From Luteibacter aegosomaticola (GTDB taxonomy: Bacteria; Pseudomonadota; Gammaproteobacteria; Xanthomonadales; Rhodanobacteraceae), in contig NZ_CP095741.1 in NCBI RefSeq assembly GCF_023078475.1, positions 4,154,001 through 4,218,000 on the forward strand: a stretch of 64,000 nt of DNA, in the 5' to 3' direction. The notes under the pieces were generated by a model that was not told where the DNA came from, ran no database searches, and saw only the letters and a list, made by a program, of their open reading frames with translations. Shown piece by piece: positions 17,270 through 25,493 of this stretch. A program made the translations under genes and the position numbers. Positions within the stretch are counted from its first letter, which is position 1. Every line of letters begins with the position of its first letter.

Positions 17270-18360
17270 GCGCGGCGCCCGGTAAGAGCCATGAGGCCCT
17301 GGAAAAGAAGATCGGCGGCGAGAGCCAGCACGATGATCGCCAGCGTACCCAACAACACCATATCCGTCGCGCCCTGCCCGATACCGAGGAAAACGAACCG
17401 GCCCAACCCACCCGCGCCGATCAAGGCCGCGACGGCAGCGAGCCCGATGGTCTGCACCGCGACGATCCGCAGGCCCGCGAGCAGCACGGGCCAGCCCAGC
17501 GGTAGCTGCACACGCCACAACACCTGGCCGCGGCTCATGCCCAGGCCACGCGCGGCTTCACGCGCATCGTCGGGGACGGCATCCAGTCCAGCCACGGTGT
17601 AGCGCACCACGGGCAGCAACGCGTAAAGCACCAGCGCGAATACCGCGGGCGCCGCTCCTGTGCCGCCAAAGCCCAGTGCGCCGAGGGTCGGCCATTGCCG
17701 CGCTACCCAGGCGAACGGCCCGATCAACAAAGCGAACAACGCGAGCGAAGGAATGGTTTGCAGGAACGCCAGCACACCCAACAGTGCGCCACCCGCCCGT
17801 CGCTGCCGCCACGCGATGTAGCCCAGCGGCGAACCGATCACAAGCGCCAGACCCAGGGTCACCAGCGACAACACGCCATGCGTTGCAAGCGCATCGGCAA
17901 AGGCACCGCGTTGCGCCTGCCATTCGCGGACCAGGGCGATGTCGTTAAACGCGCCCGCCATCGCGCCTGCGACAAACGCTGACGCCACGAGGCACCATGC
18001 CGTGGTCCGCCAAGCCACGCGCAGGTGATGCAGCCGGTCGAGCAGCAACAAGGCCGCTGCGAGCCACTGCGTCCAGAAGCCTGCGCCCAACTGGATGCGC
18101 GTGGTGGGCGGTGCGTGCTGCAACAGCTGCGTCGCCTCGTACCCGGCAAGGAACGGCAGGCCGATGATCAGCACCAGCGCTACCGCCGTGCCTCCGCGCC
18201 AGAAGCCCGCTGCTGCCGCGACAAGCCACGCCAACGCCATCAGCGCCGCATGCGGGCTTGCCGGATGCCCGCTGAGCAAACGGTTAGGCGCGATATGAAG
18301 GAAGTCCATGGCGACCGCAGCGAGCAAGCCAACAGCGCACAACACCACCAAAGGCAGCAC
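17266..18360 (-). CDS. yehY: Glycine betaine ABC importer, long permease (YehY-like)
   Basis: About 364 residues if GTG 18360 is used. Hydrophobic segments fill the protein, with an extra N-terminal membrane region before the BPD permease core (QRRAGGALLGVLAFLQTIPS, then the EAA loop around LGMSRGQVLWRVQLPLGWPVL). E. coli YehY is 385 residues. The open frame extends upstream through a REP (18366-18459), whose translation is excluded here; ATG 18309 (MDFLHIAPNR) is another possible start. No good Shine-Dalgarno sequence was found. The stop overlaps the yehX start. Confidence 0.88.
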   Translation of the reverse strand: MLPLVVLCAVGLLAAVAMDFLHIAPNRLLSGHPASPHAALMALAWLVAAAAGFWRGGTAVALVLIIGLPFLAGYEATQLLQHAPPTTRIQLGAGFWTQWLAAALLLLDRLHHLRVAWRTTAWCLVASAFVAGAMAGAFNDIALVREWQAQRGAFADALATHGVLSLVTLGLALVIGSPLGYIAWRQRRAGGALLGVLAFLQTIPSLALFALLIGPFAWVARQWPTLGALGFGGTGAAPAVFALVLYALLPVVRYTVAGLDAVPDDAREAARGLGMSRGQVLWRVQLPLGWPVLLAGLRIVAVQTIGLAAVAALIGAGGLGRFVFLGIGQGATDMVLLGTLAIIVLALAADLLFQGLMALTGRRA

Positions 18361-18365
18361 CCGTT

Positions 18366-18459
18366 GTAGGAGCCCACCCTGTGGGCGACGCCTTTCGCCG
18401 AAACCCCCAACCCCTGCGGCGCTATCGCGAACGGCGTCGCCCACAGGGTGGGCTCCTAC
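18366..18459. repeat. REP pair inside the yeh operon (between yehZ and yehY)
   Basis: Two inverted class A arms GTAGGAGCCCACCCTGTGGGCGAC enclose a variable centre. It fills the gap between the yehZ stop and the presumed yehY start. Confidence 0.93.
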
Positions 18460-18467
18460 AGGTGTCG

Positions 18468-19559
18468 TCATCGGACCAGGCCTTCGGTGCGCAGGTAGTC
18501 GGCGGCGACCTTTGAGGCGTCTTCGCCGTTGATCTGGGTGCGCGCGTTTAACGCACGCAGGCGTTCCACCGTCAGCGGGGCGAATGCGGCTTCCAGCGCG
18601 CCGCGCATCGCGGGGTAGCGCTTCAGCACTGCATCGCGCACCACGGGCGCGGGCTGGTACACCATCTCCACATGTTTCGGATCCTCCAGCACGACAAGCC
18701 CGGTCACGGCGATCGCGCCGTCGGTGGAGTAAACCATGCTCGCGTTCACACCGGAGATCCCCTCGGCCGCGGCCTTGATCGTGGCCGACGTATCGCCACC
18801 GGCCAGCACGAGCAACTGGTCACCACGCAAGGTAAAGCCATACGCCTTCTGAAACGCCGGCAACGCCGCATCGCTCTCGACGAACTCCGCCGAGCCAGCC
18901 AGCAATACGCTACTCGCGCCACCGCCAGACCCTGCACGTAGATCGCTACTCGCGCCACCGCCAGACCGTGCACGCAGACCGCTATCCGCGCCACCGTCAG
19001 GCGGTGCACGTAGACCGCTATCCACGCCATCGCTTCCGCCGAACCCGCGACGCCCGGGACCGCTACCGCCCTCGGCCACAGGCCCTTCCGTTGCAGGGGC
19101 GCGCTTGCGTGCAATCCCCTCACCCCCTACCCACCGCGCAAAATCCACCAGCGACCGCAACCCGTTCGCCTCCGCCACGTCGCGGCGCACGCCAATCGCC
19201 CAATGGTTATCGGCAGGCGCAGGCTTCAGCCACGTCACATGGTTCACCCGGTCAAGCGAGGCCGCCAGGGCATACGCCTTTGCAGCATCGCGAAACGCCG
19301 GGTCGCTTTCGCGGTGGAAGAAGAACGCCGCATTGCCGGTGTATTCCGGATACACATCGAGGTCACCGCCGAGCAACGCACGCCGCACGATCGAGGTAGG
19401 CCCCAGCTGGGTGTGGTCCACGACGGGAATCCCCTCGTGCTTCAGCACCTGCAACACCACCTGGCCGAGGAAAGCACCTTCGTTATCAGCCTTCGAGCCC
19501 ACGCGCACGACATCCTGCGCGGCAACACCCACCGCAAAAAACGCCAACGCGACCGCCAC
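18468..19559 (-). CDS. yehZ: Glycine betaine-binding protein (YehZ/OsmF-like) with in-frame insertion
   Basis: About 363 residues from GTG 19559, which gives a short signal peptide (AVALAFFAVGVAAQ). The body matches the YehZ/OsmX family: VVRVGSKADNEGAFLG, LDVYPEYTGNAAFFFH, AEFVESDAALPAFQKAYGF, LAGGDTSATIKAAAEG, ASKVAADYL. E. coli YehZ has 305 residues. The surplus is an insertion of roughly 68 residues between WVGGEG and the family segment SVLLAGSAEF, rich in Gly, Ser and Arg; it consists of a REP-arm-like sequence followed by four 12-residue repeats. The insertion keeps the frame, so the protein may still fold with a long loop. A REP lies immediately upstream and is in frame, so the start is uncertain. 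Confidence 0.85.
   Translation of the reverse strand: MAVALAFFAVGVAAQDVVRVGSKADNEGAFLGQVVLQVLKHEGIPVVDHTQLGPTSIVRRALLGGDLDVYPEYTGNAAFFFHRESDPAFRDAAKAYALAASLDRVNHVTWLKPAPADNHWAIGVRRDVAEANGLRSLVDFARWVGGEGIARKRAPATEGPVAEGGSGPGRRGFGGSDGVDSGLRAPPDGGADSGLRARSGGGASSDLRAGSGGGASSVLLAGSAEFVESDAALPAFQKAYGFTLRGDQLLVLAGGDTSATIKAAAEGISGVNASMVYSTDGAIAVTGLVVLEDPKHVEMVYQPAPVVRDAVLKRYPAMRGALEAAFAPLTVERLRALNARTQINGEDASKVAADYLRTEGLVR
18900..19120 (-). repeat. 36-bp tandem repeats and REP-like arm within yehZ
   Basis: Four 36-bp units at 18900-18935, 18936-18971, 18972-19007 and 19008-19043 encode variants of GGGASSDLRAGS. Upstream in the gene, 19090-19120 reads as a decayed class B REP arm (ATTGCACGCAAGCGCGCCCC on the minus strand). 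The unit nearest the 3' side corresponds to the normal family sequence SVLLAGS. Confidence 0.88.
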
Positions 19560-19562
19560 CCC

Positions 19563-19699
19563 GTAGGAGCCCACCCTGTGGGCGACGCTGTTCGCGAGGC
19601 GCCGCACGATCTGCGGCGTTTTGCTTCTCGGCCCGGATGGGGTTGCGTTGACCCTGTGGTCTTGGGGCGAAAGATGTCGCCCACAGGGTGGGCTCCTAC
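19563..19699. repeat. REP pair, class A, long centre
   Basis: GTAGGAGCCCACCCTGTGGGCGAC and its inverse enclose about 90 nt, the right side with GGCGAAAGATGTCGCC. Located directly 5' of yehZ, so it lies in the promoter or leader of the importer operon. Confidence 0.92.
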
Positions 19700-19714
19700 G
19701 GGGGGTTGGGGGCA

Positions 19715-22312
19715 TTAGCGTAGGAGCAAGTCGGTGAAGGTGCGTTTGAAGGCGTCGTCGATCGGCGTGGCGTCGACGCTGGCGGGCAGGCCGAGGTAAC
19801 GCGCTTCGAACTCGGCCACGGCCTGGCTGAAACGCTCCGCACGGCCTTCGCCGTCACCTTCCATCGCATACGAGAGCACGCGCGCCGCCTGGCCGGCCAG
19901 GTCGACATCATCGGGCAGCGCCGAGATATCGCCCCACACCTGCTTGAGGTAGAGCACCGCATCGCGCGCACGCCGCATGCGATGTAGCAGACCGCGAGGC
20001 ATGGCGTGTTCGGGCGCGAAACGCGCCACGATGTCCTGTGGCCGGCTGACCAGGCGCGGGCCGAGATCGATGCGAATGCACAGCCACGCCGGGTCGAACA
20101 GCCACGAGCGGGGCATGGGCTCGTCACTGTAGGGCAGCACTTCGCCGTTCACCTCCACGCTCTCCGGGATGCCGGCGTCGAGCAGTTCCACGACATAGCG
20201 CCGCGTCGTCGGCCGGCCCGTGTAGTCGCCATCCATCGCATCGATATGCACGCGGTGCGCGCGGTCGCCTCGCCGACTACGCACGCAGGTACGCGCAAAC
20301 TCACCGCGCTGATAGCCCTGGCTGGTGCCGTCATCGTCATAAAGCGCCGTCGAGCCCTCATCGCCTGGGAAGACCTGGAGGATCAGCGTATCAGGCACGC
20401 TCGCCAGGTTGCGCATGCCTTCCGGATAAAGCGGCACCACGCTGCCCGGACGCACGAAGATCGGGATCTCCTCCAGGCTATACGCCCGCTCGAGCATGCC
20501 GCCACCCTCGAACGCCTCGGCGCCATCGCGGCTATACCAGAGCCCCGGCGGCAGCCACACCGGGAACGACGCCGTCCCATCGGCACCCACCTGCGTGGTC
20601 ACCGGTGCCACGAGGATGTCGTTGCCGAACATGTATTGCGACGGGTGCGCGTAGGCCTCTTCGTGCTCCGGCCAGTGGTAATACATGGGCCGTACGATCG
20701 ACAGGCCCGTATCGTAGGCATCGCGAGCAGCACCGTAGATGTACGGTGCGAGTTGGTAGCGCAGGCGGATCGCCGCGAACACCGCATCACCGTACGGCGG
20801 CCCGAAATGCCACGGTTCCTTATGCAGGCTCGCCTCCTTCGCGGAGTGCGTGCGCAGCACCGGCGAGAACACACCCAGCTGCATCCAGCGCGCGTAGAGC
20901 TCCGGATCGAGATGACGCTCCGGCCGCGGAATCTTCTTGTCGAAGGTATGCCCGCCGATATCGTGGCTCCAGTACCCGTAGAGCACGTTGGAGGCCATGG
21001 CGGTGAAGTGCGGCTGGTACGCGAGCGAAATCCAGCTGATCACGCTATCGCCGGAAAAACCGATCGGGTAACGATGGTTACCGAGCCCGCCCCAGCGGTG
21101 ATAGATCAGGCCACGCTGGTCACCCTCGCGCTGCATCTCGGTGAAGAACACGTGGTTGAGCCACCAGGTGTTCGACAGCCCGGGGAACGCCTTCGAATCC
21201 TTCCACTGCTGCCAGTCCAGCCACCAGAAATCCACGCCCTGCTTTTCGAGCGGGATAAGAATGGTGTCGAACAGCGCGCGCATGTACGGCTGCGATGCCC
21301 CTTCAAACGGAATGGGTGCCTGCGTCGAGGTATCCCACGAAAGCGCCTCCGCCATCGCGGCGTAGTTTTCCTCGTGCGGCAACACGCCCGACGCCGGGTG
21401 CAGGTTCAGGGTAATCCGCAGGTTCTCGCCATGCGCCCAACGCATGAAGGCCTTCGGGTCCGGGAACAGGCTGCGGTTGAAGGTGTAGCCGGTCCAGCCG
21501 GATTGCTCGCCGAACGCATCCTTATGCTCGTGGCCGGGGCGCAGCGAGAGGCCAGGCGTGGTGTGCCAGTCCATATCGAGGACCAACACATCGAGCGGGA
21601 TGCGTTCCTTTTCGAAGCGGGCGCCGAGCGTACGCAGCTCCTCATCGGAATAATTCCAATAACGCGACCACCAGTAACCGAACACGAAGCGCGGCGGGAT
21701 CGGCTGCGGACCGGCGACCGATGCAAAATCGGCGATCGCCGCGCGGAAATCATGGCCGTAGCCGAAAAAGTACCAATCCTGGCGCTCGCCTTCGGGTGGC
21801 ACGACCACCCAGCCGGCATCGTCGATGCCGAAGCTTCCGCTATCGTCGACCACGTGCCAGCCGTCGCGGGCGATCAGGCCCTCTTCCAGGGGGAGCTTGG
21901 TCCCGTCCTGCCAGGTATCGCCTTCGTAGCGGTCCAGCGTACGGAAGGTGCCGCCCAGGTTGTGTTTCTGCGTATCGCCCGGGTGCCAGGTGGCTTCGTG
22001 GCCCGGACCGCGGACCACGACGGAAAGGTTATCGGCGGTAAACCGCCCGGAATCCTTCGTGTAGCGCAGGCGGAGCAGGCCGGTATCGATCTGGACGGTG
22101 GTGTCGTCTTCATCGATATGGAAGGGCGGCACATCCAGCGCCCGGTTCACGACGATCTGGGTACGGATATCGCGAAAGGCGCCGTCGGCGCTCCATTCCA
22201 GCCTTATCAGCCTTGGCGAGAGCACGGTGAAACGGACCGGTCCGCGCTCGATCGTGGCCTCGGGCCAGGCGGCGGCGCCGGCCTGGGTCGGGAGGTCTTT
22301 CGTGGCTTCCAT
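19715..22312 (-). CDS. Glycoside hydrolase family 31 alpha-glucosidase-like enzyme
   Basis: About 865 residues from ATG 22312, with GAGG 11 nt upstream (GTG 22324 is an alternative but has no room for a ribosome-binding site). Layout is N-terminal beta-sandwich, (beta/alpha)8 barrel, and C-terminal beta domains. The catalytic nucleophile is D366 in FWWLDWQQW and the acid/base is D422 in GFSGDSVISW; YWSHDIGGH and the RFVFGYWWSRYW strand are GH31 hallmarks. GH31 enzymes retain configuration on alpha-linked glucosides or xylosides. No signal peptide, so it is probably cytoplasmic, and the substrate is not determined. No sugar transporter is adjacent. Confidence 0.93.
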   Translation of the reverse strand: MEATKDLPTQAGAAAWPEATIERGPVRFTVLSPRLIRLEWSADGAFRDIRTQIVVNRALDVPPFHIDEDDTTVQIDTGLLRLRYTKDSGRFTADNLSVVVRGPGHEATWHPGDTQKHNLGGTFRTLDRYEGDTWQDGTKLPLEEGLIARDGWHVVDDSGSFGIDDAGWVVVPPEGERQDWYFFGYGHDFRAAIADFASVAGPQPIPPRFVFGYWWSRYWNYSDEELRTLGARFEKERIPLDVLVLDMDWHTTPGLSLRPGHEHKDAFGEQSGWTGYTFNRSLFPDPKAFMRWAHGENLRITLNLHPASGVLPHEENYAAMAEALSWDTSTQAPIPFEGASQPYMRALFDTILIPLEKQGVDFWWLDWQQWKDSKAFPGLSNTWWLNHVFFTEMQREGDQRGLIYHRWGGLGNHRYPIGFSGDSVISWISLAYQPHFTAMASNVLYGYWSHDIGGHTFDKKIPRPERHLDPELYARWMQLGVFSPVLRTHSAKEASLHKEPWHFGPPYGDAVFAAIRLRYQLAPYIYGAARDAYDTGLSIVRPMYYHWPEHEEAYAHPSQYMFGNDILVAPVTTQVGADGTASFPVWLPPGLWYSRDGAEAFEGGGMLERAYSLEEIPIFVRPGSVVPLYPEGMRNLASVPDTLILQVFPGDEGSTALYDDDGTSQGYQRGEFARTCVRSRRGDRAHRVHIDAMDGDYTGRPTTRRYVVELLDAGIPESVEVNGEVLPYSDEPMPRSWLFDPAWLCIRIDLGPRLVSRPQDIVARFAPEHAMPRGLLHRMRRARDAVLYLKQVWGDISALPDDVDLAGQAARVLSYAMEGDGEGRAERFSQAVAEFEARYLGLPASVDATPIDDAFKRTFTDLLLR

Positions 22313-22462
22313 GGGCTGGAGCACCTCTTCGTTACCAGAGGTGGACCATTATGACGCGTCGCCGCATGGAGTGCCGGTGAAGGTTTGACACCGATTTGGC
22401 GATTTCTGCACTTCCTTCCGGGCACCTTCAAGCCCTTGATCCATCACCGAGGGAGGCAACCC

Positions 22463-22717
22463 ATGAACGAAGACCAGATCCGCGGCGCCGCCAACACCAT
22501 CGGCGGGCGCGTGCAGCGCGCCGCCGGCGCCCTTACCGGCGACCATGATCTCGAAGGGGAAGGCGCGGTCCGCGAGGTAGCTGGCCGGGTCCAGCAGAAG
22601 GCAGGCGATGCGGTGGAAACCGTACGCGATGTGGTCGCCCACCGCCCGCTCGGCGCGATCCTCAGCGGCTTCGGCGTCGGCATCCTGGTAGGCATGCTGC
22701 TAGCGCGCCGCGACTAA
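22463..22717 (+). CDS. CsbD-like stress protein with C-terminal membrane anchor
   Basis: 84 residues from ATG 22463, with GAGGGAGG upstream at 22450-22457. The N-terminal 55 residues follow the CsbD pattern (Q-I-R-G-A-A-N-T-I-G-G, then a repeated amphipathic helix with LTGDHDLEGEG). The C-terminus has a glycine-zipper hydrophobic helix (GAILSGFGVGILVGMLLARRD), as in ElaB/DUF883-like inner-membrane proteins. Such proteins are commonly stress-induced; the function is not known. It stands alone, followed by a REP. Confidence 0.8.
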   Translation: MNEDQIRGAANTIGGRVQRAAGALTGDHDLEGEGAVREVAGRVQQKAGDAVETVRDVVAHRPLGAILSGFGVGILVGMLLARRD

Positions 22718-22731
22718 ACCGCCGAATCATT

Positions 22732-22796
22732 GTAGGAGCGCGCTTGCGCGCGATGGGGGCTACGACACGCCCTATCGCGCGCAAGCGCGCTCCTAC
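22732..22796. repeat. REP pair, class B (GCGCGCTTGCGCGC)
   Basis: Near-perfect inverted arms around about 19 nt, between convergent genes. Confidence 0.92.
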
Positions 22797-22811
22797 ATGT
22801 GTTTTGGGGGA

Positions 22812-23057
22812 TCAGGCGTAGTGGGCTTTCAGCTGGCCGACGGTCAGCGGGCTTTCGGTCGGGTCCATGGCCTGCATCACCAGCCATTCGCAGAAGCTGG
22901 AGTGCATCGGCAGGTCGAAGCCTACGTAGCGCTCGAGGGTATCGATCACATCCTCGGGCAGGTCGAGCACCCGGGTGGCGTCGTTCACGTCGGCACAGCC
23001 CGCCAGGACGGCGACAAGCGGTGCGATCGGTTCGAAGTGGGCAACGGCCAGCGCCAT
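22812..23057 (-). CDS. Small protein of unknown function
   Basis: 81 residues from ATG 23057, preceded by GAGGA. Mostly helical and acidic, no signal peptide or membrane segment. I do not recognise the family. From 23058 to 23280 upstream no gene or convincing promoter is seen. Confidence 0.65.
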   Translation of the reverse strand: MALAVAHFEPIAPLVAVLAGCADVNDATRVLDLPEDVIDTLERYVGFDLPMHSSFCEWLVMQAMDPTESPLTVGQLKAHYA

Positions 23058-23280
23058 GGTTTGGTCCTCGCGTAGGTCATGGGCATATCTACCCTGATTC
23101 CATGACGGACCGGCGCGAAAAATGTGACAAATCATCGTTAAGTGCCGCCAGGCCGCATGACATCACGCTTTCGCGTGCCCGGACCCTGTCACCAGAGCCC
23201 GGAATTGCAGCGTGCACCGACCTACCTTTCACGAAACCGTCTTAGCGCGTCCTTACAAATACCTGCCACGTCCGCTGTAT

Positions 23281-23346
23281 GTAGGAGCGCGCTTGCGCGC
23301 GATGGGGGATGTCGCGAGCATCTATCGCGCGCAAGCGCGCTCCTAC
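23281..23346. repeat. REP pair, class B, 3' of the secretion operon
   Basis: GTAGGAGCGCGCTTGCGCGCGAT and its inverse around about 20 nt. It begins 12 nt past the stop of the M50/HlyD gene and is the only terminator-like structure there. Confidence 0.92.
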
Positions 23347-23357
23347 AGAGTCACTGA

Positions 23358-25493
23358 TTAGCCGTCTTTGCCGAGGCCGGTTTGCTGCAGCAGGATCAGC
23401 AGGGTGCTGTCGATCCAGCGGCGGGCCAGGCTTTCGCGTTTGCCGGTGAGGTGTACCGTGGCGAGTTGTTCGCTTGTCACACCCGTGGCGCCTTCGCCTT
23501 CCACGCGGACGCGGTACCAGACTGAGGCGGGGCGCAGTTCTTTCGGTGGCGCGGTGGGGTTCAGCGGGATCGGGCCGCCGCGCTCTTTCGCCAGTGCCAT
23601 GCCTGGCAGGTGTTCGAGTGCACCGTTGTCGATAGTGACGACCGTGCCGTGTAGCGGCGTCGCCGCGCCCTTCGCGAAGACGGTGGCCTCGCTGCCGAGC
23701 GTTAGCCGCGCACGGTCGGCTTCGGAGACGAGCGCTTCGACACGCCAACGCGTGCCGCCCACCACCGTGGCCATGCGCGTGCTGGTCGATACCCAGCTGC
23801 CAGCGCGCAAGGTTTCGTCGAGATCGCGCACCACGCCATCCGCTACCGCGACGACACGCAGGCGGCGCAGTTCGGCTGCGCTCGCGAGTTTCTGCGCGTC
23901 GTACTGCTCGGCCATGCGATCCGCTACCACCTGTTTCGCCACGCCATCGCGATCCAGCGCGGACGCACCGCGCGCTGCGGATTCATAGGCATCGCGTAGC
24001 GCATCGGCCTTCGCACCCTCGTCCTGCGGCGCAGGCGACGACAGCTCGAACAACGTATCGCCCCGCTTTACGCTCTGGCCTTCGTGCACCAGCACCTTGT
24101 CCATCTGCGCCGGATACGGCGTGAACACCGGCTGCTCGAACCCGGATTCAACCAGGCCATCGCTCTTGATCGATGCCGACCACGGCACGAGCACGACCAG
24201 GGCTACCAGCCCCAGCCCTACCAGCCAGCGCCGTGCGACGGGCCAGCGGATCTCGGCACGGCGGTGCCACCACACACGCGCTTCGTATTGCATGGGTTTC
24301 ACCACGAACGTCACGATTTCCACGAGGAAAAGAATCAGGCCCATCGCCTTGAAGAAGGCGTGGTACACCACGACAGCGATACCCACGAACAACGTGATGC
24401 GGTAAAGCCACGTCGTAAAGGCAAAGCCGGTAAGGAAGGCGGCAAACGATTTGGACACGGCGTCCGGCCGCGGGTCTTCGATGCCGAGGAAAGTGCGGCG
24501 CACCCAGCGCTTCGCCCAACGCCCTGCCCGCTCGTGCAGGCCCGGGAAATCGAGCGCGTCGGCCAGGATGAAATACCCGTCAAAACGCATGAACGGGCTC
24601 GCGTTCACGGCGATGGTGAGCACCCAAGCGGTGGTGCCGAGGAAGAACAGCGCATTGCGGAAGTTGCCATCCGGCGCGAACGACCACAGCAGCGTGCACC
24701 AGGCCGCCAGCACCAGCTCGGCCATCACGCCCGCGGACGCGATCGCCAGGCGCTTCTGCGAGCGCTCCAGCTTCCAGCTCTCGCCCGTGTCGGTATACGC
24801 CATGGGCCACATCACGAGCAGTGCCACACCCATGTGACCCACGCGCACGCCGTGTTTCGTCGCCATGAACGCGTGACCGAACTCGTGCCAGCACTTGGAA
24901 AACACCAGTGCCCCGGCGAAAGCGAACACGCCATCCCAGGTCAGTGCCCCGCGCAGGTTCGCCTGCACCACATCCCACTGCCGCGCGGCGAAGATGAGGC
25001 CGAGCACCGCGGCGAACAGCGTGGCCACGAGAAAGCGTGCCGTGAACATCCAGCGGATGTACGGCAGCGCGTTGCGCAGGAACCGTTCCGGGCGCACCAG
25101 TGGCACGCGGATGAACAGGTAGTTCTGCAGAAGCCAGTGGCCAAGAGAGGTCACCCGCTTGGGTGTCGCGCTGCGCAGCAGCTGTTGCTGCTTCAGGAAC
25201 ATCGCGAACTCGAGCACATCCTCCGGCTCGGGCTGCAAGGTCGTGGTCGCAGCAATCGTGTCGGCGATCAGGCCGGCCTCGCCCAGATCCCAGTGCTGAA
25301 GGATCTCGAACTCCAGCCAGCCGATGCGGAAGAACTGGTTGCGAACGGGATCCGACAGATGCCACGCCGGCGAGCCATCGCGGTTGCGGCCTGCCGGGTG
25401 GATATCGAGTTCTTCGCGCAGCATGGGCCACGGCGGCGGCGCCGGGCCCATCGGTGCACCCAGGGCAGCCATGGCTGCCGCGGCGGCGTTCAT
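23358..25493 (-). CDS. PqqD-like / M50 site-2 protease / HlyD fusion membrane protein
   Basis: 711 residues from ATG 25493, which overlaps the previous stop as ATGA. Residues about 25-125 resemble a PqqD-like winged helix (RiPP recognition element): WHLSDPV, then EFEILQHWDLGE, then FLKQQQLL. Several membrane segments follow, with the M50 zinc motif H203-E204-F-G-H207 and the second conserved site NASPFMRFDGYFILAD (D305). After a last membrane segment near 415-435, a HlyD-like periplasmic arm carries the split lipoyl motif (QMDKVLVHEGQSVKRGDTLF) and the beta-barrel. Comparable proteins are annotated as putative peptide zinc metalloproteases. It is the last gene of the giant-protein operon, in the place where an ABC exporter would be expected. 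Confidence 0.85.
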   Translation of the reverse strand: MNAAAAAMAALGAPMGPAPPPWPMLREELDIHPAGRNRDGSPAWHLSDPVRNQFFRIGWLEFEILQHWDLGEAGLIADTIAATTTLQPEPEDVLEFAMFLKQQQLLRSATPKRVTSLGHWLLQNYLFIRVPLVRPERFLRNALPYIRWMFTARFLVATLFAAVLGLIFAARQWDVVQANLRGALTWDGVFAFAGALVFSKCWHEFGHAFMATKHGVRVGHMGVALLVMWPMAYTDTGESWKLERSQKRLAIASAGVMAELVLAAWCTLLWSFAPDGNFRNALFFLGTTAWVLTIAVNASPFMRFDGYFILADALDFPGLHERAGRWAKRWVRRTFLGIEDPRPDAVSKSFAAFLTGFAFTTWLYRITLFVGIAVVVYHAFFKAMGLILFLVEIVTFVVKPMQYEARVWWHRRAEIRWPVARRWLVGLGLVALVVLVPWSASIKSDGLVESGFEQPVFTPYPAQMDKVLVHEGQSVKRGDTLFELSSPAPQDEGAKADALRDAYESAARGASALDRDGVAKQVVADRMAEQYDAQKLASAAELRRLRVVAVADGVVRDLDETLRAGSWVSTSTRMATVVGGTRWRVEALVSEADRARLTLGSEATVFAKGAATPLHGTVVTIDNGALEHLPGMALAKERGGPIPLNPTAPPKELRPASVWYRVRVEGEGATGVTSEQLATVHLTGKRESLARRWIDSTLLILLQQTGLGKDG

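Noticed and set aside
18366..18471. N-terminal extension of YehY through the REP
   Set aside because: The residues encoded by the REP (PVGAHPVGDAV type) occur wherever class A REPs are translated and are not part of the permease family.
19560..19715. N-terminal extension of YehZ through the REP
   Set aside because: It would place a REP translation before the signal peptide; the signal at GTG 19559 is a better start.
20006..22354. 782-codon plus-strand frame opposite the GH31 gene
   Set aside because: The sense product has catalytic GH31 motifs; the antisense product has none.
23358..25493. RiPP (bacteriocin) maturation locus because of the PqqD-like and M50 domains
   Set aside because: No precursor peptide, radical SAM or other modifying enzyme is nearby, and the operon context is the giant protein with TolC and HlyD.
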